Origin: Gossypium raimondii
Lineage: Eukaryota > Streptophyta > Magnoliopsida > Malvales > Malvaceae
Assembly: GCF_025698545.1 (NCBI RefSeq)
Contig: NC_068567.1
Span: 4,216,001-4,280,000 of the forward strand
Reading direction: 5' to 3'
DNA length: 64,000 nt
In this document: positions 22,404-32,224 of the stretch, one piece after another
Layout: every line of letters begins with the position of its first letter
Position numbering within the stretch: the stretch's first letter is position 1
Notes under the pieces: model-generated
Databases searched by the model: none
What the model was told of the DNA's origin: nothing
The model's input: only the letters and a program-made list of their open reading frames with translations
Program-made: the position numbers and the translations under genes

Positions 22404-23540
22404 CTCCATCCGAATTCTTGCTTCAAAATTAGCTGGTACGCATTTGTCTTTCTAATTTGAACAGATAGTTGTTGATATGTATATATATATATATATATCG
22501 GTTATCATAACCTCATTTTTTGCTGTCTTTACCAAGTTCACTGTCATATCGTACTCGTAATTTTATGCTACCATTGAGCAATCCAGAAGGTACTTGAAGC
22601 AGGACATGGAATGTACAGTTGTGAGGTTGATGAAGAATGTAGGCAATGATCCTAACAAGATCAATCCACTGGTTTGTAATTTTGCTTTATATGCACTTTT
22701 TTCCTTTTGTAGTTCTCCATGAGTACAAATAACTGTTTATTCATTTTGGATCCAGGTCCCTGTGGATTTGGGGGATGCAATGTTTCACTGCTACTCAATT
22801 TCCATGCTAATAATGATATTATAAACAAGGAAATGGCTGCCCAAGCTTTCTTTTATATGCAATTTACTTCAATTTTTTTATCTTCAGAATATTTGTACAG
22901 CTGAGGAGATTTGATAGCATGATGTTGATGAAAGCCATATCTGATTGTGTAAACAGACATTAGCTTTATTTTTTATCAATCACGTGTTAGGCTTTAGGAC
23001 CGGGTGTAAAGGGTGGACCTGTTGGTCCGGGTTTTAGTTCAGCCCGACACTTATTTTTTATACTAGTTTATTTATCCTTTCAATGATAGTTTTATTAATT
23101 TAAAAAATATTGTTGAATTAAGTAATAATAATAATAATTAAAATTTAATTAAATAAATTATGTGTTAAAATCTAGTATGCTTTCCAATGTTAGCCAAAGG
23201 CCAACAATATCTCACACTAATATTTTCTTTGTTAGTCCAAAATTAAAAATTTCAAATTAGAATGTCATTTATAGTTTGAGGACTTAATTAATTTTTTAAA
23301 ATTTAGAGACTAATTTAAAATTTAATCCATAATTTAAGGAACTAACCCTTTGGTAAATCCTAACATATTTATAAGTTCCATACTCATTAATAAATTAGTA
23401 CTTAAAATGCTCAATTTGGATGTAGACAAAAGTCAATTATGATAAAAATTAAAATATATGAAAGTATGATGCCTTATAATGTGGTGTGCTTTTTAGTATT
23501 GGCAAACAATCTAAAACATTAGAATAAAAAAAATTAAATC
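22404..23540. other. RLP1 3' region, gene remnant and repeats
   Basis: Up to ~22,560 is probable 3' UTR (with a (TA)n run at 22,476–22,498). About 22,575–22,680 and 22,755–22,910 look exon-like: the first reads KVLEAGHGMYSCEVDEECRQ-like or YLKQDMECTVVRLMKNVGNDPNKINPL depending on frame, separated from the second by a GT...AG interval. I recognise no family, so it may be a relic. About 23,265–23,400 is a copy of the array-wide 'AACATATTTATAAGTT' repeat. Confidence 0.4.
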
Positions 23541-23896
23541 ATAACTGTTGACACTATTTTTTTTGGATGGAAAACGGGGTCGACTTGGGTTTTGAAAAAT
23601 GAAAACGAAAACGGGAGTCGCCACCAATCTTTTTTATAAGGTGTGATCGGATCACCTTGAAAAGTGGTTGTTTTTAATAAATGCTTTGATTTTATTAAAA
23701 CAACGGTTTTGGTCCACGAAATTCAGAAAAATGGGTTCGGGAGTCAGTTACGCACGAGGAAGGATTAGCACCCTCGATACGCCCAAAATTGGTACCTAGT
23801 TGATTACTTAATGTCTTAGTGTCGAAAAACTGAAAACTTTAAAGAAATTTAAAATACGATCCTTAAAAAAAAAAACTCGAATGGCATGGATTAAAA

Positions 23897-24340
23897 TTCA
23901 AAAGGATATTTGGTAATTTGGATAAACGAGAAATCGAAACCCAGCACCTTAGGGCACGTTCCTCGAATTTCCAAACGCAAAACATTGCCTTATTTTGAAA
24001 TTTTTGAAGGGGTATTTAGCTATTTGGTTGAAAGAGAAAAATCGACACCCAGCACCTTAGGGCATGTTTTCTCAAATTTCTAAACGCAAAACATTGCCTT
24101 ATTTTGAAATTTTTAAGAAGGATATTAAGCCATTTGGTTGAACGAGAAAAATCGACACACAGCACCTTAGGGCATGTTTTCTCGAATTTCCAAACGCAAA
24201 ACATTGCCTTATTTTGAAATTTTTAAGAAGGATATTAAGCCATTTGGTTGAACGAGAAAAATCGACACCCAACACCTTAGGGCACGTTTTCTCGAATTTC
24301 TCAAACGCAAAACATTGCCTTATTTTAAAATTTTTAATTT
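23897..24340. repeat. ~110-bp tandem repeat (about four units) inside the solo LTR
   Basis: The landmark CGA(C/A)AC(A/C)C followed by AGCACCTTAGGGCA occurs at 23,935, 24,043, 24,153 and 24,263 (spacings 108, 110, 110). Each unit carries CAAACGCAAAACATTGCCTT. The second LTR at 28,690 has decayed equivalents (CCAGTAAGTTAGGACAC). Confidence 0.9.
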
Positions 24341-25387
24341 TGAAGTATAGTGTTAATATGCACAATGGGATAATAAATATGATAATATGAACAATGATAA
24401 CAAAAACGAATAATGGAATAAATCAATCATGCATATACCATAGCAAATAAATAAATAAACTAAGTATATAAAAAAAATGGGCAAATAAATAAATGCATAA
24501 ATGATCACACAAAACAATAAAGGAAAATATATGAAAACTATAAAATATGAACAAGTATATGTACATTTAAGAGAAATATATATATATGTAAATATATACG
24601 TAAAATTATAAAAATATGAAAAATATATATGAATTATAAGATATAAAATATAAGTATTTATACATATATATGTATATAGATTATAAAATGCAAAAATATA
24701 TACAATATAAGTATGTTTGTTATATAAACATGTGTACACACATAAATTTATAAAAATATGAAAATATATGTATATGTATATTTTAAAATTATTAAAATAA
24801 AATAAAATAAATATATGAGTATGTATACATATATAAATAAATAAATTATAAAAATATGTACGTATAATATAAAATGCACGCATGTACAGATATGTATAGC
24901 AAAATTGAAATTTGCAAATATATGTATATATATATATATATAAATGAGGAAATAAAATAATAATAATAATAATGATAATCATAATAGATTTATTAATAAA
25001 ATAACCAAAATAACGAAAAGAGGACCGAATTGAAATTTTAAAACAAAATTTGGGGTTAAATCATAAATAAATTAAAAGGGAAGGACCGTTCTGAACACGC
25101 ATGTAACATGGAGGGACTAAAAATGAAATTTAACCTTTCCTCAAAAATGACGTCGTTCCAACAGGGACCAAGTCGAAATAAAAGAAAAATAATTGGGTCA
25201 AAATTGCAAATAAAAATAAACTGCATTAGAAAATATAAAATCCGGAAGGACCAAAGCGGAAAATATCCCAAAAGGCGAAAATGCGCGGATCCTGTAGCGG
25301 GTCGGGTCTCGCGCAGGGGTCTGGGAGTGAAACGACGTCGTTTTGGGTGTTTTGGAGCTGAGCCAAAACGGCGTCGTTTTACAAGGG

Positions 25388-25395
25388 TATAAAAA
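25388..25395 (+). promoter_or_regulatory. LTR promoter TATA box
   Basis: TATAAAAA follows a GC-rich segment containing two copies of AAACGACGTCGTTTT-like palindromes (about 25,329–25,345 and 25,366–25,381). It marks the likely U3/R boundary of the LTR. Confidence 0.5.
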
Positions 25396-26292
25396 TCAAT
25401 GTTTTGAGAAAAAAAATCATTTGAGCATTGAAAAGAAAAAAAACAGAAGAAAGAAAAAGAATCCTCTCTAGACTAAGTCCAGATTCCGGCCAAGGCCCAC
25501 CGTTCCGGCGTCTCGCCGGTGGCCGGAAATTTCAGAAAAAGGTATTTTTTTATTTTTTTCGCACTTTTCTCTTTATATTATATATGTATATAAGTAAATA
25601 AACAAAAAAAGAAAAAAAATATATCTGAGAAGAAATCGAAAATAAGATAGAACACTGGCAATCACCTTTAAACTTTTTTTGCTTTTTTATTTCTGTAAAT
25701 GCTACCAAAAAAGGAAAAGAAAAGCCCCCTGTTACAAGAATGAAGTTCGGCCCCCCCCCCTTTTTTGATTTTTTCAATCGGCCTTATATAGCCAAAAATA
25801 CAAAATAAAAAATCTCCTTTTGCTATCCGTATTTGCTGCTGCTTGTTGGTGTTTGTTGCAGGTACTGGCGGAGCAGTTGGAGCAGGTGAGTCGGTGGCAA
25901 GTGGGCGTGGTGACGGCTGCGAACAGAGGGCAGGTGAGGAGGCCAGGAGCAGGTGCGGCACAACAGGGGGCTAGGGTTTCTGCTAGGTGTTTAGGTTTTG
26001 GGCTGATTGGGCTGTTAGGGTTTTTATTTTTTTGGGCTTTGTTTGGTTGTAATGGGTAGAGGTTTAGGTTTGTATTTGGGTTGTTGGGTTTTATTTTCTT
26101 TGGTGGGCCGGGCGAATTTGGGCTTCTACAATAACATATTTATAAGTTCAAATTAGAACATTTGAAATAAATACGTGACCTTAATAAAACGGCTCATTTC
26201 CGTCAATTTTACAAAAAATGGCCTATTTCCGTGTTTTTTTTAAATAAAAGGGCCTTTTCTGATAATTTAGTTCTATAAAAGAAATAGACCAG

Positions 26293-26500
26293 ATTCATTA
26301 GTAGATTTCTGCTGGCCATTACAAGGGGGGAAAAAGAAAATTTCAGAAAGATTTGTCAAAGAGAACCCTTGATATAGCTCTAATGGTGTTAGGAGTAGTC
26401 CGCAGCAACCACCATAGAGACAAGCACCTGCATTTCTCCATTTCCCTACATATGACACAAAATCCTCTTCTGTTTCCCCTCTTGTTTTCTGCATTTCCAC
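26293..26500 (-). pseudogene. Duplicated last exon of the HMT gene, frameshifted
   Basis: Minus-strand 26,488–26,343 is alignable along its whole length with HMT exon 6 (36,679–36,533): it reads [29 protein letters not shown] single base is missing just after the catalytic GGCC codons (CTACAG in HMT against CGCAG here), so the frame shifts. Homology includes ~50 bp beyond the stop and 11 bp of the preceding intron, and then stops at 26,500, where GNAT-flanking sequence begins. It is a duplication by-product, not a gene. Confidence 0.92.
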
Positions 26501-26525
26501 ACATGTTAACATGAGAATAAACATG

Positions 26526-27086
26526 TTAACTCTGATAATCAGTAGAAAGAAAACTAAACATAACCCTGTCTCTAGACCTCCCTTTTACTATTAAATACTT
26601 CCTCAAAACACCTTCTCTTTGGAACCCAGCTTTTTCAAGCACCCTTTGAGACCCCACATTTTCAACATCAACCAAAGCCTCGAGTCTCTCCAAATGTGGC
26701 CATTCAACAAATATGGTCTCAACCACCATTTTCACAGCTCTCGTTACAATCCCTTTACCCCAATATTTGAATGCCAAAACATACCCAAGTTCACCCCTGC
26801 ATTTATCATTGCCTGAATTTGCACTTACCGAAATAGCACCAACCGGTCGGTCGTCAATACATATTGCTCTTAACCAAGGATGAGGCACAACAATGTTCTT
26901 TATGTAATTCAAGCCATCTTCTTTGTTGGTATAAGGTTCCCAAGTACAGAAACGTGTCACTTTTTCATCACTGGCCCAGACCATGAAATCATCCACATCT
27001 GAAACTTGTAATGGTCGGAGAGATAGGTTGGGATATTCATCTTTGGCTTTGATTTGGTCTGATTGAACAACAGAGGTTACTGCCAT
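26526..27086 (-). CDS. GNAT-family N-acetyltransferase, copy B, 186 aa
   Basis: Intronless; the ATG at 27,086–27,084 begins MAVTSVVQSDQIK. Same domain layout as copy A: acetyl-CoA loop KYWGKG at ~117–122 and the DVENVGSQRVLEKAGF helix region. It differs from copy A at about a dozen residues (N terminus, INKxIVVPHPWLR, VKGRSRDRV) and from copy C at one (F versus L near the C terminus). A minus-strand TATATA lies at 27,176–27,181. It sits between the HMT exon fragment on its left and the foldback element on its right. The substrate is unknown; family assignment is firm. Confidence 0.9.
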   Translation of the reverse strand: MAVTSVVQSDQIKAKDEYPNLSLRPLQVSDVDDFMVWASDEKVTRFCTWEPYTNKEDGLNYIKNIVVPHPWLRAICIDDRPVGAISVSANSGNDKCRGELGYVLAFKYWGKGIVTRAVKMVVETIFVEWPHLERLEALVDVENVGSQRVLEKAGFQREGVLRKYLIVKGRSRDRVMFSFLSTDYQS

Positions 27087-27414
27087 GCTGGGTTTCTTGT
27101 AAAAAAATTTGGGTTAATCTCTGAATGTGTAATTAATTTGAAGTTTTGGATGAGAACTAAGAAGATTAGGTTTGGTATATATTGTTAAACTAAAAGATGA
27201 TAGCTTGGAGAACTTGGTAGGAACCTTAGCCAAACTATGCTGCTTGGTGCTTTCCTTTTTGAGTGAACAGCCGCCCCTTTTGAGTCAAGAACTAAGGCAG
27301 GTAGACATGAATTTATTTGATTATTTGACCACAAAAATTGGTAGGCAAACTTAAAGGAAAAATTTTGACTTTAATTCATCTACTTAACTTAGAATGTCAA
27401 ATTAAAGTAAATTT

Positions 27415-28275
27415 TTAAATTTTTAAATAATCAACAAGTTTTTTTCAAAATTGATCTAAAAAAGTTGATTATTTATGAAAATAATTTAGGTACAAAAATG
27501 ATATGTTTTCTATAGTTCAAGTCGACACCATCCTCCATCATCCCGTAATGATTATCCTGTCTATTAAAAATATTTTTTTCCTAACAGAGTGTTCATTGAC
27601 ATCAATATATATATATATTTCAAATATAATTAAAAAGTACGGATATTTTATGATTAAAAATTAAAAAATTAATAGGTGACCGTATTTATGTTATCGACAC
27701 TAATTCAAACTTTTTTTAAAAAATTTATCAGTACTTTTTATGTCGACGCTCTTGTTGCCATCACCTATTAAAAGATTTATTTTTTTTATTTTTTATAATC
27801 CGATAAGCTTCTTTATTGTTCTTATTAGTTTAATAGGCATAAGAAAAATTATTATGCTTCAAGTGCAAGTAGATGTGCTGCTGATTAAACTAATGAGGGC
27901 AATATGTTTTGCCGCCCAAGCCAAGCCATCTGAGTCACCCCTTTTTTCCCAATTCTTTTATATCTTCAACCAAGGTTTTCTTTTTGCCGGCCTTCTTGTT
28001 GCCGGAACCTATTAAAATAATTTTTTTATTTTTCAATCGCAAAATATTTGTATTTTTTAATTATATTTGAAATATATATATACATATATAAGTGTAGGCG
28101 AACACAACGCCGATATAAAAAAATCATTTTTTATAGATTGATCAATCACTATATGATTATGGAAGGTGGTGCTGACAGTGAGATTGTCAGCGCCAACATG
28201 AACGGTAGAAAACAAGTCATTTTCGTACAAGATTTTACACTTAATCATTTTGAAAAAAAACTCTAAACAAATGTT
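27415..28275. mobile_element. Foldback transposon-like element (array copy B)
   Basis: The outer arms are complementary: GTACAAAAATGATATGTTTTC near 27,490 matches the complement of GAAAACAAGTCATTTTCGTAC ending near 28,228. The inner arms (about 27,605–27,680 and 27,990–28,085, theme ATATATTTCAAATATAATTAAAAA) are also complementary. The right arm carries an extra hairpin, GGTGCTGACA...TGTCAGCGCC (about 28,165–28,191). The same element is at 34,925–35,780 because the whole segment was duplicated, and its right end alone is at 17,446–17,560. The open frame inside (27,740–28,015) has no recognisable product. Confidence 0.7.
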
Positions 28276-28689
28276 AAATATAATGGTAAGAGACATTGTA
28301 ATTCTGAAGAGAGAACATGTGCTCAAACCTTCGAGATAATATTGTTAGGAGAAGCAGTTACGAACCTCGAACATAAATCGTAAATCGAATACAAGGAATA
28401 AAAAAATAAAAATTTTAAGAATATTTTAATATTAAATGGAATAGACAAATATGGTGATTAGATTTTGCGCATTGTATTTTAAAGAGGCTTTTTTGGTGCC
28501 CTTATTTATTTATGTTATCAATTTTAACTAAAAGAGATCCCCAGATTTGGACCAAAAAGAAAAGACCCCAGAATATATTGATGATCTTAGTCCAATGGCA
28601 GTAATCCAAGTTGACAAATCTCCTTTTTGTTCTCCATTGTATTGAAGACCTCCATTACACTCAAAGGGTCAAAGCTTGGTCATAATAGC
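28276..28689. other. Array spacer, copy B
   Basis: Alignable with 15,950–16,335 (copy A) and 35,790–36,190 (copy C), including GATCCCCAGATTTGGACC and TTGACAAATCTCCTTTTTGT. It is interrupted on the right by the solo LTR at 28,690. Confidence 0.8.
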
Positions 28690-30568
28690 TGTCGAAACCA
28701 TTTTTTTGAAAATAAAATTAAGTTATCGACTTTAAAAATAAAAATTGGAGTCGCCACCGATCCTTGATTGAGGTGTGATCGGCTCACTTTAAAAACGATT
28801 TTGGTCTGCGAAATTTGAGAAACTAGGTTCGGGAGTCAGTTACGCACGAGGAAGGGTTAGCACCCTCGTAACGCCCAAAAATCGGTACCAAATTTGATTA
28901 TTTTATGTCTTGATGTCGAAAATTTGAAAAGAGTTAAAATAAAAATTTTAAACTCGAGAATGAATTAAAATGGTAAACATTCTTATTTCAAAGAAATAAA
29001 ACATCACACCCAGTGAGTTAGGGCACAATATTTTTAAATCTTCAAAATCAAGTTCGTCGTTGGTTTTTGAAATTCTTATTTCGAGTTGATAAAATGTCAC
29101 GACCAGTAAGTTAGGACCCGACATTCTTGGATTCCCGAGAATAAGCTTTTATTTGAATCTTTGTGAATTTATTACAAAATAAATATTTGGTTTTCCAAAT
29201 TCATCGAAAAATAATCACAATCCAGTAAGTTAGGACACAATCTTTCTCGAGAATCAAGAATGCCAAATATTTAAAATTTAAAAAACAATTTTAATGCTTT
29301 GACAAAACTAAAATATATTTTCTTTGAAAACATGATAAAATGCGAATGCATATATATATGTATTCAAAAATCATGAAAATGAATTAATAATAAAATATAC
29401 ATACATTTTAGAAATAATAAACATAAAAACGTATAAATATATTAGTAAATTATGAAAATATGAAAATATATACATAAAAACATGCGAAAATAATAGAATA
29501 TGTATGTGTATTCATTTAAAGAACATTTAAAATATATACATATATATTATAATAAAAAAACATATGCGTGTATATGCATAAATATAATAATAATAATAAT
29601 ATAAAATATGTATATATATATATAAATAAATAATATATATATAATAAGATACATATGCGCATAAATATATGTAATAATAATAAATAACATTGTAAAAATA
29701 ATAATGTAATAACAATATCGATAATATAAAAAAAACTAAAATAAACCTAAAACTACCAATTAGGGATCAAACTGTAAAATAAACAGAATTAAAAGGCTGA
29801 ATTTAAAGATATAAAACACTAAAAAGGACTAAATTAAAATGCGCGCAACAGGGAAGGATTGAAAGGGAAATTAATCCCATCTTCTAAAATGCTGCGCAGC
29901 AACACGAACCAAATTAAAACAGTAATAAAATATTTTGCGAAATTTAAAAGAAATAAAAAGACAATTTTATAGCACTGTAAAAACAAAAGGGACCAATTGC
30001 GCAAATTATCCACTTGATGCCCTATATAAGCCTATTTTAAAACCCTAAAACACCACTCCTCTGCCATTTCAAGTGTTTGCGCCGCAGCCTCCCTTTCTCT
30101 GCCGTTCTCCCAACTCCGAACAGATAACGACGAATGAGGGCGCCCAACGACGGTAAGTCCTCCTTTCCTTCTTCTCTTCCAAAATCGTTTTCTTTCTCTT
30201 GTATTTCTTGTTAATTTTCATACAAAATTTTTGCTAACCCCTATTACATAAATCAATTCCCTTTATATAGCCCCCCAATCCTTTTACCAGTTTTTGCCCT
30301 GTCTCTCTTGCTGATATCGTTCGTGGCTTATTGCAGGTGCGTACTAGAGGAGACATGTGCGACGTGCGCGCGGAGGGCTGAACGTGGGCGGTTACTGCGA
30401 CGTGTGTGGGGTGCGACTGCTGATTGCTGCGATGTGGGGCGTGCACGACGTTAGGGTAGCTACTGTTAACCACTGTTTAGGGTTAGACTGGGATTTGGGC
30501 CTTATTGGGCCAAATGTAATTGGATTAGATTGATTAATTTGGGCCCCGGGCATCAATTGGGTATTACA
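28690..30568. mobile_element. Second solo-LTR-like insertion of the same family, 1,879 bp
   Basis: It begins TGTCGAAACC and ends GGGTATTACA, interrupting the array spacer exactly where copies A and C read CATAATAGTACTACA. Flanks are ATAGC on the left and ATAGT on the right, i.e. a 5-bp duplication with one substitution. It shares the GTCGCCACC...GTGATCGG...GGTTCGGGAGTCAGTTACGCACGAGG block with the LTR at 23,546 but is otherwise diverged. A TATATAAG box lies at 30,023–30,030 and a probable intron at 30,153–30,336. No coding internal region. Confidence 0.82.
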
Positions 30569-32175
30569 ATAGTACTACAATAGCTTTAAGAGGTTGCTGC
30601 CATTGTTGGAGTGCTTTTCTGGTGCCTGCAATAGCCAACTTAACTGAGCTGTTCTTGGGCTTATATTCACGTACATACAAATACATATAGAAATATGACT
30701 TTTTGTGTATTTCTGCATTTTTTTTATATCATAGACTGCTCTGCAATTTAAAATCCACCTGAAATTAATTTCCAATCCACCGAAAGTTATTTATACTTTG
30801 AGAACTTAATTAGAACATTATGAAATCTAGAAAATTTAAAATTGATGTATAATTTTAAGATGTAAGATGAATTAACCCTATGATAAATCATAACATATTT
30901 ATAAGTTTGATACTCATTAACAAATTGATTTTATATTATAAGTTAAATTTTAATTTTTTGGTGCTATAACGAAATTTCCTTAAAAGAATATAAATTTTAG
31001 AATTTTTATGAATATTTTGATTTTAAAAATTATTTTAAAATTTTTTGTAATTTTGTTGAGAGAGATTAATTTGTTAATTTTAAAATTGACAGGAATCAAA
31101 GGAGTATATATATCAATCATTGTTTGAATTATTCGAGTTATTTAAATTATAAAACTCAACTCGAATCTCGAATTATAAATATTTTAATAATATAAAACAT
31201 AAAAATATTAAAATTAAATAATAATATAGAAATGACAATATTTCTCACGCTCTAAGAAAGATTGAAAGCTAAAATTTAAATATGTCTCTTTCAAAAGTGA
31301 AAAATTTTATATATTCTATTATCAAAATTTTCACTCATTGTGTCCATCAATCTAAAAGGTGAATTGACTTATACACATTGGTTGAACCTTGTTTTTGTGC
31401 AATAAAAACTTAGACATTTGCATGCAATGCCAAAGACTTAAGACTTACAAGGCCTATAATATTTCATACTATCATTTTTTCTGGTCCTAAATTAAATATT
31501 TTAAAATTTTCAAATTAAGTCATTACTCATAATTTGAAAACTTAATTAAAATATTATAAAATTTAGCGGTCAATTTAAAATTCGATGTATAATTTTGAGA
31601 TGTAAGGTGAATTAACCATTTTGGATACTCATTAACAAATTGATTTTATATTTATATTTTTGGTACTATAACAAAATTTACTTAAAAATTAAATTGTAAT
31701 TTTTATTTTAAAAATTAAATGATGTAGAAATAATTATATATAACATAAAATGATAAAATTTACGAGTTTAAAATAATTTAAAGTTAAAATATTTGAAACA
31801 TGGATTTTTTTCTAAAAAGTCGGTACCTAAAATATATAATTTAAACTCAAAATATCTGTTGAATTATCATCTTTACTCATCCTATGCGTAGTAATGGTTC
31901 TAATAGGGTTTAAAGTGCTATAATTTAGTCTTTTTTAATGACTTAGATTTAGACCATTATTTATATAGAGTAAGGAGCGGGCAAGAAAACTACAACCTTG
32001 ATATTAATAAGTTAATGAGATCCACAAATATTAAAATCTCATTCTTCAAAATTAAAATGGAAAAAAAAAGAAAGACTTGACTAAAGTGGTGGAACATTAT
32101 GTTGATGCAGTATTGATTGGGCAAAAAGACTTGGAAATTGCATGCTATGCCAAACATGAGAACTACACATTTCTG
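30569..32175. other. RLP2 upstream region
   Basis: Alignable with the RLP1 upstream region (17,580–18,961) over most of its length but lacking the large inverted repeat: 30,585–30,690 has the single-copy sequence that flanks the inverted-repeat arms in copy A. A ~90-bp piece of spacer present in copies A and C is deleted right after the LTR (30,569–30,590). No gene. Confidence 0.75.
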
Positions 32176-32183
32176 TATAAATA
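32176..32183 (+). promoter_or_regulatory. TATA box of RLP2
   Basis: TATAAATA lies 49 bp before the ATG at 32,225, identical in sequence and spacing to RLP1, so the truncated copy kept its core promoter. Confidence 0.75.
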
Positions 32184-32224
32184 AGTTGTATGCCAAGCAC
32201 AATCCTTCTTCACACCCAACAAAC

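Larger units (their letters stand above)
23546..26130. mobile_element. Solo LTR of a large LTR retrotransposon, 2,585 bp, intact target duplication
   Basis: It begins TGTTGACAC and ends CTTCTACA (TG...CA) and is flanked by a perfect 5-bp duplication ATAAC (23,541–23,545 and 26,131–26,135). The pre-insertion sequence ...ATAACATATTTATAAG is visible at 17,704 and elsewhere, proving the boundaries. Near the 5' end it has the GTCGCCACC... GGTTCGGGAGTCAGTTACGCACGAGGAAGG block shared with the element at 28,690. It has no gag/pol, tRNA primer site or polypurine tract with internal domain, so it is a solo LTR. Large LTRs of this sort are typical of Ty3/gypsy chromovirus (Tekay/Del) elements; that assignment is inference. 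TATA box at 25,388 and probable intron 25,542–25,861. Confidence 0.88.

Noticed and set aside
23897-24340. Regularly spaced repeats resembling a CRISPR array
   Set aside because: Units are contiguous tandem repeats without distinct spacers, in a plant LTR.
24353-24982. 209-codon minus-strand open frame rich in I, Y, F
   Set aside because: Low-complexity AT-rich sequence inside the solo LTR.
25108-25392. 94-codon plus-strand frame in the LTR
   Set aside because: Lies in the U3 part upstream of the LTR TATA box; no similarity to retrotransposon proteins.
27740-28015. 91-codon open frame duplicated at 35,244–35,519
   Set aside because: Conserved only because the whole segment was duplicated recently; it lies in the loop of a foldback element and has no known domain.
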